Source of the DNA: Dactylosporangium roseum
Lineage (GTDB): Bacteria; Actinomycetota; Actinomycetes; Mycobacteriales; Micromonosporaceae
Assembly (NCBI RefSeq): GCF_025264685.1
Contig: NZ_CP073721.1
Location: 1,107,001-1,171,000 of the forward strand
Direction: 5' to 3'
DNA: 64,000 bases
The stretch's first letter is position 1, and every line of letters starts with the position of its first letter. The notes under the pieces were generated by a model that saw only the letters and a list, made by a program, of their open reading frames with translations, was not told the DNA's origin and ran no database searches. Positions 37,043 through 45,151 of the stretch are shown one piece after another. A program made the position numbers and the translations under genes.

Positions 37043-38461
37043 TCAGAACTCGAACGGGTCCAGGTGGATCTGCCGGCGGGGCACGCGCACGCGGCGCAGC
37101 ACCGTGAGCGACTGTTCGACGAGGCCGTCGGGCCCGCACAGGTACACGTCGCGCTCGGTGATGTCGGGGACGAGGTCGCGCATGCCGCCCGGCGTGAACA
37201 GGCGGCGCGGGCCGGGATCGCGCCGGTCGCCGACGACGAACCACAGCTCGGCGTGGCGCAGCTCGGCCAGGTGCTCCAGCTCGTGCCGCAGGTGGAGGTC
37301 GTGCACGGCGCCGGCCCGGTAGATCACCACCGCACCCGCCGGCAGCTCCTCCAACAGTGCGCGGACCGGTGCGATGCCGCTGCCCGCCGCGATGAGGACG
37401 GCGCGCGACTTGACCCGGCGGCTGGCGGTGAAGTCGCCCCAGGGGCCCTCGACGAAGATCCGCACGCCGGGTCGTAGCCGGCGGAGCTGCCGGGTGTGGC
37501 CGCCGACGGTCTTGACGGTGAGCCGCAGCCAGCGGCCGTTGGGTGCGGCCGACAGCGAGAACGGGTGCGCCTGCCACCAGTACCTCCGGGCGAGGAACCG
37601 CCAGCGGAAGAACTGCCCGGCCCGGGCGTCGAGGTCGTCCAGCCGCCGCCCGGTGATGTAGATCGACACCATGTCGGGGCCTTCGGCCACCACGTCGGCG
37701 ACCTGGAGACGGTGGCGCAGGTTGAGCCGGAGCGGCGCGACGACCCGGCCCCACACCACGGCGGCCGCGGTCACCGCGGAGAAGACGATCCAGACGGTTC
37801 GGCCGAAGCCCGGCCTGAAGAGCTCCTGCCCGTTGGAGAACTGGTGCGCGAAGCCCAGCAGCAGCGCGAGGTAGGCGGTCAGATGCAGGAAATACCACAA
37901 CTCGTACGGCAAGGCGCGGCGCAGCCCGCGGATGCTCAGCAGACCGATGCAGACGAGCATGCCGGCCGCGAGGAAGGCGGTGACCATGTCCTCGTACTCG
38001 GTCAGGATCGTGCCCAGCTCGCTGACGAACCCGACGCGATCGGCATCGGCGTAACCGACCGTGATCAGGGCGGCGTGCGTCAGGATCATGACGAGCACGG
38101 CGCCGCCGAGCTCCCGGTGCCACAGGCCCAGGTGGCGCGCGCCGATCCACCGCTCGACGAAGCTCACCCGGCTCATCAGGACGACCTGGATGAGCAGCAG
38201 ATAGCCGGCGACGAGCCCGGTCACCCGCCCGGCCGACTGGAACAGGTCGGCGGCGGTGTCGATCGAACCGGTCCCGGTCCCCAGCCACCACGGCAGCAGC
38301 GCGACGGCCAGGCCGCTCCAGAAAAGGGTGCGGAGCAGGAACCGTCCGGAGCTGTTGTGCTCCACGGGCCGCGCGGCCGGTGCCGCGAGCCGGCTGGCGG
38401 GGCGCTGCCGAGCGACGGTCATGATCGACTCCGCGGACGGTGCATGTGGTTCCACTGTCAT
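37043..38461 (-). CDS. ferric reductase-like transmembrane oxidoreductase with FAD/NAD(P)-binding domains
   Basis: 472 aa. Six or so membrane helices (about 40-235) form a ferric-reductase-like heme domain (HLGLWHRELGGAVLVMILTH, LWYFLHLTAYLAL, with His pairs). The C-terminal ferredoxin-reductase-like part has HPFSLSAAP (FAD), VEGPWGDFT, AAGSGIAPVRALLEEL (NAD(P)) and VYLCGPDGLVEQSL. Either ATG 38461 or ATG 38422 may be the start. It would move electrons from NAD(P)H through heme across the membrane to the FMN protein. Confidence 0.93.
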   Translation of the reverse strand: MTVEPHAPSAESIMTVARQRPASRLAAPAARPVEHNSSGRFLLRTLFWSGLAVALLPWWLGTGTGSIDTAADLFQSAGRVTGLVAGYLLLIQVVLMSRVSFVERWIGARHLGLWHRELGGAVLVMILTHAALITVGYADADRVGFVSELGTILTEYEDMVTAFLAAGMLVCIGLLSIRGLRRALPYELWYFLHLTAYLALLLGFAHQFSNGQELFRPGFGRTVWIVFSAVTAAAVVWGRVVAPLRLNLRHRLQVADVVAEGPDMVSIYITGRRLDDLDARAGQFFRWRFLARRYWWQAHPFSLSAAPNGRWLRLTVKTVGGHTRQLRRLRPGVRIFVEGPWGDFTASRRVKSRAVLIAAGSGIAPVRALLEELPAGAVVIYRAGAVHDLHLRHELEHLAELRHAELWFVVGDRRDPGPRRLFTPGGMRDLVPDITERDVYLCGPDGLVEQSLTVLRRVRVPRRQIHLDPFEF

Positions 38462-38555
38462 CGTGATATCAGCACCCCCTGTCCCCAGACCACACCCTTA
38501 ATCCGTTCTTCACCTCGCCCACAAACGGCACCCCGACCACTCCCCGCCGTTGCGC

Positions 38556-38630
38556 GTCGATCTTGCAGTTGTGGTGCCTGACAAGCTGGGCGTTGTGGGC
38601 GTGTCTCGGCACCACAACTGCAAGATCGGC
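38556..38630. repeat. repeat family A, copy 4
   Basis: Arms GTCGATCTTGCAGTTGTGGTGCC and GGCACCACAACTGCAAGATC; the loop (TGACAAGCTGGGCGTTGTGG...) is the most diverged of the four. This copy lies between divergent genes, so it cannot serve mainly as a terminator. Confidence 0.88.
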
Positions 38631-38678
38631 AGAGGTGGGAACGGTCGGTGGTGGCGGACGTCGCAATAGACTGGCGCG

Positions 38679-39209
38679 ATGCAGCGCTTGTGGCGAATTG
38701 TCCTGGTGTCGACGGTCGTGATCGTCGGCGGCACGGCGGTGGTGCTGGGCGTCCTGTACTCCGTCGGGGCGTTCGCCGAGCAGGGCCGGTTCAAGGCCGT
38801 CCCCGGCTGCGCGGTGCTCGACGCCGCGACGGTCGCGCCGGTGCTGCCGAGCGCCCAGTTCGAGGCCTCAGGGGGAAACTGCACGGCCACCGACGGTGCG
38901 ACGCAGATCAACGTCGGGTTCACCCTCGTGTCCAAGCAGGGCCGGGTGGGCGGGCCGGAGCTGGCGTCGCGGTCCCTCGACGCGGTCACGGTCGCCGGCG
39001 GCGGCACCGAGCGTCTGCGGGGCGTCGGTGACCAGGCGATCCGGCAGCGGACGGAGGCGATCGGCCGGCCGCAGATCATCACGATGCGGGTGAGCAACCT
39101 GATCGTGGTCGTGTCGGTGGCGAATCTGAACGGGGGCGACCTTCCCGCGGCCGTGGACGACGGTCTGGTGCGGGTCGCGAAGGCTCTGGCGGCCCGGCTG
39201 ACCGGCTAG
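38679..39209 (+). CDS. membrane-anchored secreted protein of unknown function
   Basis: 176 aa. N-terminal membrane helix (about 5-30, IVLVSTVVIVGGTAVVLGVLYS), then an outer domain with two Cys (PGCAVLD, GGNCTATDG) in a layout like DUF3558-type lipoproteins, though no lipobox is present. Begins about 50 bp after repeat A copy 4. Confidence 0.75.
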   Translation: MQRLWRIVLVSTVVIVGGTAVVLGVLYSVGAFAEQGRFKAVPGCAVLDAATVAPVLPSAQFEASGGNCTATDGATQINVGFTLVSKQGRVGGPELASRSLDAVTVAGGGTERLRGVGDQAIRQRTEAIGRPQIITMRVSNLIVVVSVANLNGGDLPAAVDDGLVRVAKALAARLTG

Positions 39210-39286
39210 GATTTCGCGCCTTCTGCACGAAGTCGCATTTCGGGAAAGCCGTGCCAAGGCCGCAGTCGTGCGCAGGCGGTGGCCGG

Positions 39287-39763
39287 CTACGGCAACTGGC
39301 GCAGGAAACGACCGGCGGCGTCCGACCGGTCCCGGTAACCCAGTGCCCGGTAGAACGCGTGGGCGCCCTCCCGGCTGCGCAGGCTGGTGACCTCGACGCT
39401 CGAGCAGCCGCGCATGAGCCCGAACGTCTCCGCCGCCGCGACAAGGCTGGTGCCGATGCCCCGGCCGCGAGCCGACTCCGACACGGCGAGGGCGACGATG
39501 CGCAGCCAGGCGCCGTCCTTCTCGAACGACGGGATGATGTGCGCGGCGATGGTGCCCAGCAGACGGCCCCGCTCGTCCCACACGAACGAGGCGCCGCCGG
39601 GGTGCTCCACCCAGCGCCGCAACCGCTCCGCGATGTTGGTCCCGGCCTGCGGGTAACCGAGCTGTTCCAGCAGCTCCGCCACCTGCTCCGTGTCGTCGGC
39701 GGCCAGGCGCCGGACCCCGCGGGCGACCTGCATCCGGTAGCTGTGCAGCACGTCAGCGCTCAT
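39287..39763 (-). CDS. GNAT-family N-acetyltransferase
   Basis: 158 aa from ATG 39763 (MSADVLHSYRMQVARGVRRL); an in-frame ATG 39733 or the longer frame to 39817 are alternatives. Acetyl-CoA motif VALAVSESARGRGIGTSLVAAA and C-terminal HAFYRALGYRDRSDAAGRFLR are typical. Target unknown. Confidence 0.88.
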   Translation of the reverse strand: MSADVLHSYRMQVARGVRRLAADDTEQVAELLEQLGYPQAGTNIAERLRRWVEHPGGASFVWDERGRLLGTIAAHIIPSFEKDGAWLRIVALAVSESARGRGIGTSLVAAAETFGLMRGCSSVEVTSLRSREGAHAFYRALGYRDRSDAAGRFLRQLP

Positions 39764-39949
39764 AGTGAGCAAGGGTAGAACCGGGTGGTCGGTCCGTGCC
39801 CGCCGGAAGGCGGTCATTCACGTTCATGGTGCACATGCGAAATGTTCCTGCCTCTTGACTGTGCGCCCGCCCGGCCTATGATCCAGCACCCGCAGATGCA
39901 CGTGCGATCAGACCGCGCGAGTCGTCGCATGAGTCGTCGCCGGGCCCGT

Positions 39950-40542
39950 TCACCAGCCGCCCGAGATGATCGAGGTGCAGACCAGTTCGGTGCCGATCGT
40001 CGCCGACTCTGGTCGGCGTAGTCGACCTCGTGGTCGTCCGGGACCACCAGCCAGGGCGCGACGGCGTGGGTCGCCTGGAGATCGGGTTCGACTTGTACTG
40101 CGCGTAGCGTCGCCGATAGTCGGCGAGCGAGACGATCTCGCTGCCGAGGTGCTGCCGCACCCCGGAGGAGCCCGCCCCGCCCTCGTAGATGTAGGCACCC
40201 AGGTGTGCAGGATCAGGTCGGACGGTCGTCGGCCATCCGCCGGTAGGCCGTGTAGTGCCCGGACTCGAAGTGCGCGCACGAGGCGAACGCCATCGTGAGG
40301 TCACGCCCGAGCGTGGTCACCGCCGGGGCCGTGCGGGTCCGGCCGACCGGCGAGATGTGGCCCTGCGCGCGGAACCGGTAGTAGTACTCGGCGTCCGGGT
40401 CGAGCCCGCCGGCCACGACGTGGACCGAGTGCGCCTCGGCGGAGCGGGCCGTCACCGTGCCCGACGCGACCAGCGCGGGCTCGCCCATGAACACAGTGTG
40501 TCCGTACGCTGGGTGGCCGGTTCGCCGGCCTGTTCGTGGCAC
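39950..40542 (-). pseudogene. decayed PhoD-like alkaline phosphatase/phosphodiesterase
   Basis: Pieces of one PhoD protein are spread over three frames. They are YGHTVFMGEPALVASGTVT and LTMAFASCAHFESGHYTAYR; then AYIYEGGAGSSGVRQHLGSE(IVSLADYRRRY); then VVPDDHEVDYADQSRRR; then the C-terminal GTELVCTSIISGGW. At least three frameshifts occur, and some 250 residues between the DDHEVDYAD block and the GTELVCTS block are deleted, so no active enzyme can be made. Confidence 0.88.
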
Positions 40543-40551
40543 GTCGCGGCG

Positions 40552-40578
40552 TTGTCCACAAGGGCTTCACTGTCCACA
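40552..40578 (+). promoter_or_regulatory. pair of DnaA-box-like sites upstream of ssb-like gene
   Basis: TTGTCCACA (40552-40560), the actinobacterial DnaA-box consensus, is followed 18 bp on by CTGTCCACA (40570-40578) in the same orientation, 80 bp before the single-strand-binding gene. They could tie its expression to DnaA. Confidence 0.45.
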
Positions 40579-40657
40579 GAAACGCCCTGCGGCGCGAGCG
40601 GCGGCCGCGTGGTATGGCGCAAGCTCCCTCCGAGCCCAGAGGTGGAGGGAGACGAGG

Positions 40658-41407
40658 ATGTTCGAGACAACGGTGACGGTGGTGGGCAACGTGCTCAACC
40701 CGCCGGACGCCCGGCGGCTGGTGGAGAGCCAGGCACTGGTCACACACTTCAAGGTCGCGACGACGTCGCGGCGGTTCGACAAGGTCAACGAGCGCTGGGT
40801 CGACGGGGACAGTCTGCGGGTCCGGGTGAACTGCTGGCGGCAGCTCGCCGAAAACGTGGCCCGCAGCGTCAACGTCGGCGACCCGGTCATCGTGACCGGC
40901 CGGCTCTACAGCCGCGACTGGGAGGGTGAGGACCACGTCAGGCGGGTGAGCTACGAGCTGGACGCGTTCTCGGTCGGTCACGATCTCTCGCGTGGCCGGG
41001 CGAAGTTCGCCCGGGTGAAGGCCAACACGTTGACCAGCGCGGTCGACGACGAGCTTTCCGACCAGCGGATCGGCGGCGCGCCGACCGTTCCCGCGTCGGA
41101 GGTCAACGAGCTGCCGCGGCGCCGGAAGTACGACGCCGAGCTCGGCGGGTTCGTCACCCTGGTCGACGAGCACGTGGCCGACCGGGATCCGTTCGCCGAC
41201 GAGGTGCTCGCCGAGCTGGCGGGAGAGCTCGCCGCCGACCCGGCGTCCGTCTTCGCCGGCGCGGGGGAGCCTGACCCGGACGAGGACGGCGAGGACGACG
41301 AGGCCGTGGAGTCGGTGGACTCGGTGGCTGCGATGGACCCGGACGAGGACTCTGCGGTGGCGTCCGGCCGGCGGAAGCGGTCGCGCCGGGTGGTGGTGCC
41401 TGCATAG
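40658..41407 (+). CDS. long single-stranded DNA-binding protein paralogue
   Basis: 249 aa. OB-fold (about 1-115) of the bacterial SSB type: FETTVTVVGNVLNPPDARRL, FKVATTSRRFD, RVRVNCWRQLAENVARSV, VIVTGRLYSRDWEGEDH. The rest is a long acidic tail (DEDGEDDEAVESVDSV) that ends in basic SGRRKRSRRVVVPA rather than the DDxPF tip through which SSB recruits partners. ATG follows GGAGGGAGACGAGG. It is probably a secondary SSB rather than the replicative one. Confidence 0.9.
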   Translation: MFETTVTVVGNVLNPPDARRLVESQALVTHFKVATTSRRFDKVNERWVDGDSLRVRVNCWRQLAENVARSVNVGDPVIVTGRLYSRDWEGEDHVRRVSYELDAFSVGHDLSRGRAKFARVKANTLTSAVDDELSDQRIGGAPTVPASEVNELPRRRKYDAELGGFVTLVDEHVADRDPFADEVLAELAGELAADPASVFAGAGEPDPDEDGEDDEAVESVDSVAAMDPDEDSAVASGRRKRSRRVVVPA

Positions 41408-41845
41408 TCACGGTCCATTCGGGTAGGCGGGCCCGGGTGGAAGGCAGCCGTGGCCGGGTCGGTTCCAGCCCGTCTTCCGACGGGGCCGGCACCGGCCCGG
41501 CCGCTTACCGGAGAACATCGACGACCGGCATCGTCTGGGGCGGCTGTCGCGGGTGACCGCTCAGGCCGACCTTGATTGGACGAATGGATCATTCCCGACC
41601 CGTTGGGCAGGATTGCGGAATGGTCACCGACGCGTCTTGATCTGCGGTTCGTCCGCTGACATTGGCGACGTCAGCATAGACTTCGTCACGTAGAGCAGCG
41701 TTGCTCGTTGACCTCGATAGATTGACTGCCGTCGGCGGTGAGTCCTAAAGTCTGCGCGCGCGCTGTCGCACGCAGGCGGCCGATTGAGACCGAATAGTCC
41801 ACGACCCGTCTGCCCATCGGGTTTGCTCTTGATCTGGAGGGCGGC
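41408..41845. other. intergenic region with the promoter of the hydroxylase gene
   Basis: 438 bp without a supported gene; lower GC than the flanks in its second half. It holds a promoter-like pair at 41722-41751. Confidence 0.45.
41722..41751 (+). promoter_or_regulatory. probable promoter of the hydroxylase gene
   Basis: TTGACT (41722-41727), 18-nt spacer, TAAAGT (41746-41751). This predicts a 5' leader of about 90 nt before ATG 41846. Confidence 0.5.
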
Positions 41846-42865
41846 ATGGTCGCACCGGCCACGCTATGCATTGACGCCGACGAGCTCAAGTCCGTCGAGT
41901 GGACGATCGAGCACCTTGCCGACGAGTTCGACACCGTCGAAAGCGAGCCATTCCTCCGCGCGGTCACCCTCGCGTCCCATGAATTGCCGGCACGCATTCG
42001 TGCCGAGCTGCTGGACTTCAAGATGCTGGAGCCCAACGGCGCGCTGCTGATCCAAGGACTGCCGGTCGACGACGCCGCCATCGGACCGACCCCGTTCGGC
42101 CGCGGCCAGCTCGTCGACGAGAAGGCCACCCTCTGGCACGACATCGCGTTCTTCCTGTTCGCGTCCTGCCTCGGCGACCCGATCGGCTGGGAGACCTATC
42201 AGCAGGGCCGCCTCCTGCAGCACGTCGCGCCGCGGCCGGGTCACGAGTCCGATCAGACCAGCACCGGGTCGGTCACCAAGCTGGAGTGGCACACAGAGGA
42301 GGCGTATCACCCCTTCCGGCCCGAGTACCTGGGCCTGATGTGCCTGCGCAACCCCGACAACGTGGCGACGACGCTCACCCAGATGGCCGACCTGCGGCTC
42401 AGCGCGGAAGACCTGGCCCTGCTGCGCCAGAAGCGGTTCGTCATCCGCCCCGACGAGGCGCACATCCTGCGTCGCGACGAGGTGCCGGGCCTGACCGACC
42501 GCATGACCAGCTTCGACCGGATCGACCGGATGATCGAGGCGCCGGAGCCGGTCGCGCTCGTCTTCGGCGCGGAGGACCGGCCGTATCTCCGGGTCGATCC
42601 GTACTACATGGACCTGCCCGAGCAGGACGAGTTCGCCGCCGCGTTCACCAGGCTGTGCGCCGAGATCGAAACGCACCTTCAGGACGTGGCCCTCCAGCCC
42701 GGCGAGATCCTGTTCCTCGACAACTGGCGCACCGTCCACGGCCGCAAGGCGTTCCGCGCCCGTTACGACGGCCGTGACCGCTGGCTCAAGCGCCTCAGCC
42801 TGACCCGTGACCTGCGCAAGTCCCGCAGCATGCGGGCCTCGGTCAACGGCCGTAGCATCGGCTGA
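41846..42865 (+). CDS. Fe(II)/2-oxoglutarate-dependent hydroxylase, VioC/OrfP (clavaminate synthase-like) family
   Basis: 339 aa. Iron ligands are visible as H149-x-E151 (KLEWHTEEAYHPFRPEYLGL) and H298 (TVHGRKAF), with downstream Arg residues for 2-oxoglutarate. The HTEEAYH..PEYLGLMCLR block is close to the free L-arginine beta-hydroxylases VioC, OrfP and enduracididine hydroxylases. No peptide synthetase or other biosynthetic gene is nearby, so it is an orphan; substrate may be free L-Arg or a relative. RBS GGAGGG. Confidence 0.88.
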   Translation: MVAPATLCIDADELKSVEWTIEHLADEFDTVESEPFLRAVTLASHELPARIRAELLDFKMLEPNGALLIQGLPVDDAAIGPTPFGRGQLVDEKATLWHDIAFFLFASCLGDPIGWETYQQGRLLQHVAPRPGHESDQTSTGSVTKLEWHTEEAYHPFRPEYLGLMCLRNPDNVATTLTQMADLRLSAEDLALLRQKRFVIRPDEAHILRRDEVPGLTDRMTSFDRIDRMIEAPEPVALVFGAEDRPYLRVDPYYMDLPEQDEFAAAFTRLCAEIETHLQDVALQPGEILFLDNWRTVHGRKAFRARYDGRDRWLKRLSLTRDLRKSRSMRASVNGRSIG

Positions 42866-42984
42866 TCAAGCCGTTTCGCAGAACCCTGTTGCCGCCCGCA
42901 GCGACGCGTGCTGTCCTTGGCGCAGCAAATCCGGCTCCCCGTAAGCAATTCCGCCCGGGGTGGCGGTAGCCTGTGCGACGACAT

Positions 42985-43057
42985 GCGCTCGTAGCTCAGT
43001 GGATAGAGCAGGGGACTTCTAATCCCAAGGTCGTAGGTTCGAGTCCTACCGGGCGCG
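42985..43057 (+). tRNA. tRNA-Arg (anticodon UCU)
   Basis: 73-nt cloverleaf. Acceptor GCGCTCG/CGGGCGC, D arm GCTC...GAGC, anticodon stem GGGGA/TCCCA around loop CTTCTAA (TCT reads AGA), and T arm GTAGG-TTCGAGT-CCTAC. CCA is not encoded. The integrase gene lies directly downstream, so the 3' half is the likely attachment site of the element to the right. Confidence 0.95.
43035..43057 (+). other. presumed attachment site (att) in tRNA-Arg 3' end
   Basis: A tyrosine-recombinase gene starts 102 bp after the tRNA and the gene style changes abruptly here. By family precedent, the element recombined into the T-arm/acceptor sequence GGTTCGAGTCCTACCGGGCG. The matching repeat should lie beyond the right edge of the window and was not seen. 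Confidence 0.55.
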
Positions 43058-43067
43058 CAACACCCCT

Positions 43068-43092
43068 CCTGCCAGCGGAAACGCTGGGCAGG
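43068..43092 (+). terminator. hairpin after tRNA-Arg
   Basis: CCTGCCAGCG-GAAA-CGCTGGGCAGG, a 10-bp stem with one bulge and a tetraloop, 11 bp after the tRNA. Confidence 0.65.
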
Positions 43093-43159
43093 CGACGACA
43101 CGCGTAGTAGTACGGCGCTAATACAGCAAAAGAGTGCGGCAAACGCGTATCGTGCCAGC

Positions 43160-44101
43160 ATGCGAGCCCAACGCGTCGCCATCCCCAAGCACCACCTCGA
43201 GGAGGACCCCAACGGGCTGCACTGGACAGGCTTCCGCCGCTCCCTGCGTGCCGCCCGCCGATCCGAGGACACCATCACCGCCTACCACCGCGACCTCGCC
43301 GACCTCGCCTGGTTCCACGCCGGCAAAGACCTCGCCGACCTGAAAAAGATCGACATCCAGGAGTACTTCAGCGCACGCCTGGAGCGCCTCGCCGCCACCA
43401 CCATGGCCATCCGCTTCCGCAGCCAGCGCGCCTTCTACAACTGGATGGTCGAGGAGGACATCATCCAGGCATCCCCGATGAAGGGCATGAAGGAACCCGC
43501 CGTCGACGATGTTCCGCCCCCGATCGTCGAGGACTCCGACCTGAAAGCCCTCCTCAAGGTGTGCTCCGGCACCAGCTTCGAGGAACGCCGCGACCATGCC
43601 GTCATCCGATTGTTCTGCGAGGCCGGCTCACCCAGGGTCGGTGAGATGGCCGGCATCCGCCTCGAGGACGTCGACCTGCGCACCGACGAGGTCACCGTCC
43701 GCGGCAAAGGCAACAAGACCCGCAAGGTGCCGCTCGGCCCGAAATGCGCCCAAGCCATCGAACGGTACATCCGGGTGCGTGCGAAACGCCCTAACGCGGC
43801 GGCGTCGCCGATGTTGTGGCTGAGCACCCTACGGAAGGAGGCTCACGACCACCTCACTGTGTCCGGGATCGCCCAGATGCTGGAGCGGCGTTGCGGCCAG
43901 GCCGGCATCGCGAAGATTCACCCCCACCAGCTACGGCACACCGCCGCGCATGTGTGGATGGACGCCGAAGGTTCGGAGGGCGACGCCATGGAGCTGTTCG
44001 GCTGGTCCTCGGATGCGATGCCGAAACGGTATGGGCGCAGCGCAAAGAACTCGCGTGCCCGGCGGGCGGCGAAGCGGAAGACGATCGGCGACCGCCTGTA
44101 G
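43160..44101 (+). CDS. int: tyrosine recombinase/integrase of the mobile element
   Basis: 313 aa. A core-binding SAM-like N-terminal domain (about 15-110) precedes the catalytic domain with R159 (GSPRVGEMAG), HPHQLRHTAAH (H256, R259), W282 in GWSSDAM and nucleophile Y291 (KRYGRS). It should insert the element into tRNA-Arg. No Shine-Dalgarno is seen; TATCGT (43148-43153) sits 6 nt before the ATG, suggesting a leaderless transcript. No excisionase gene was recognised beside it. Confidence 0.95.
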   Translation: MRAQRVAIPKHHLEEDPNGLHWTGFRRSLRAARRSEDTITAYHRDLADLAWFHAGKDLADLKKIDIQEYFSARLERLAATTMAIRFRSQRAFYNWMVEEDIIQASPMKGMKEPAVDDVPPPIVEDSDLKALLKVCSGTSFEERRDHAVIRLFCEAGSPRVGEMAGIRLEDVDLRTDEVTVRGKGNKTRKVPLGPKCAQAIERYIRVRAKRPNAAASPMLWLSTLRKEAHDHLTVSGIAQMLERRCGQAGIAKIHPHQLRHTAAHVWMDAEGSEGDAMELFGWSSDAMPKRYGRSAKNSRARRAAKRKTIGDRL

Positions 44102-44350
44102 GGCGGCCCGGGCGGGGTAGTGGGTGGACGGGCCCGGCGGGTCACGGAGCGGGCTGCTACTCCATCACGTGGTTCCGCCGGGCCGCCCTCGGGGTCGTCC
44201 GGAGGCGAACCCGAGCCTGTTCGCTCGGATAGTTGCCCCTGATTGTCCACCGATGTGATTTCTTGCACTGACCCGGACGGCACCCATGCGGATCGATCCG
44301 CCGGGATCATCGGCCAGGTGGCAATCAGCCAGTTGGCGAGCAATTCCGGA

Positions 44351-44584
44351 TCATGGCGGGAGCGGGTCGGCAACGAACGTGCCGGCCCTTGTCCGGTCGG
44401 TGATCAGGCCCTCCGTCCGCAGCACGACCTTCGCGGTGTCGATAGTCTGCCGGGCCACCCCGTACATCTCCGCGAGTTGCTGGTTCGTGGGCAGCCTGGA
44501 ACCCGGCGGATACTCGCCGCCGCGAATCTTGGAACGCAAGTCTGAAGCCACCTCGTGATACGAGGTGGCCTTGTTTGCGGGCAT
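44351..44584 (-). CDS. small GntR-family DNA-binding protein
   Basis: 77 aa, little more than a GntR winged helix: VASDLRSKIRGGEYPPGSRL, PTNQQLAEMYGVARQTIDTA and LRTEGLITDRTRAGTFV. The effector domain is absent. ATG 44584 has GGGAG 8 nt upstream; the frame is open further upstream with no good start. Short GntR proteins of this kind (KorSA type) regulate actinomycete integrative elements. Codons 5-12 contain a perfect palindrome, 44547-44569. Confidence 0.85.
   Translation of the reverse strand: MPANKATSYHEVASDLRSKIRGGEYPPGSRLPTNQQLAEMYGVARQTIDTAKVVLRTEGLITDRTRAGTFVADPLPP
44547..44569. promoter_or_regulatory. palindrome inside the start of the GntR gene
   Basis: GCCACCTCG-TGATA-CGAGGTGGC, perfect 9-bp arms with a 5-nt spacer, within the first codons. 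Its size suits a GntR dimer site, so it may be an autoregulatory operator; a chance palindrome or mRNA hairpin is possible. Confidence 0.4.
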
Positions 44585-44851
44585 ATAGGTACTCCCGAGT
44601 CGGCACGGGTAGTAGACCATGCCCTTCGCATCGCCTGCAAAGAACTGCTGACCTGCCTGTACGTCTGGGCCGTCCTTGGTTTCTCCTAGGCAAATCGCTA
44701 CGATCTCGGCGAGGCTTCCCGAGTCGGCAAACTTTGGGCGGGCCTCCGGTCGGCGCGGCCTTCCTGCTCGGATAGTCGCCGCGCCGGCCGCCCCCCGCAC
44801 CGTGGCGGTCCCGCACCTCCACCCGGCCGTCGCGCCCCCTCTGGAGGTGCC

Positions 44852-45151
44852 GTGCCCGAGTCCGCGCCCCGTCCGCGTGGCCGCGCCGAGTTGGAGCACC
44901 CGGCCTGGTGCGAAACCAGGCTGTGCAGTCTCGAGATGATCGGTGTCGGCGGCTGCCATCAGCGCGAGTGGGTCGTGACCGACGACGAGGGACGCAAGGT
45001 GGCGTCGGTGCTGCTGCGCCAGTACGCGTCGGGTGCGGTGACGGTCGGCGTGGTGGGGTGGCGTGGGCGCCAGGAGTGGCTGGCGGCGGCTGCGGCGCGG
45101 GTGGCGCTGACGATGATCGAGGCGCGGCGGCATGCGGCCCGGGTGAGCTGA
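44852..45151 (+). CDS. hypothetical protein of the mobile element
   Basis: 99 aa. N-terminal EHPAWCETRLCSLEMIGVGGCHQREW has three Cys and two His that could bind zinc; the C-terminal half (WLAAAAARVALTMIEARRHA) is helical. Layout resembles small DUF6907-like accessory proteins, but I cannot assign it. GTG start after TGGAGG. Its stop touches the convergent HTH gene. Confidence 0.7.
   Translation: MPESAPRPRGRAELEHPAWCETRLCSLEMIGVGGCHQREWVVTDDEGRKVASVLLRQYASGAVTVGVVGWRGRQEWLAAAAARVALTMIEARRHAARVS

Noticed and set aside
41846..42865. Biosynthetic gene cluster around the VioC-like hydroxylase
   Set aside because: No peptide synthetase, carrier protein, transporter or regulator of a pathway is nearby.
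44585..44850. N-terminal extension of the GntR gene (open frame to 45133)
   Set aside because: No start with a ribosome binding site was found, while ATG 44584 has GGGAG at good spacing. The upstream frame could still be coding but lacks support.
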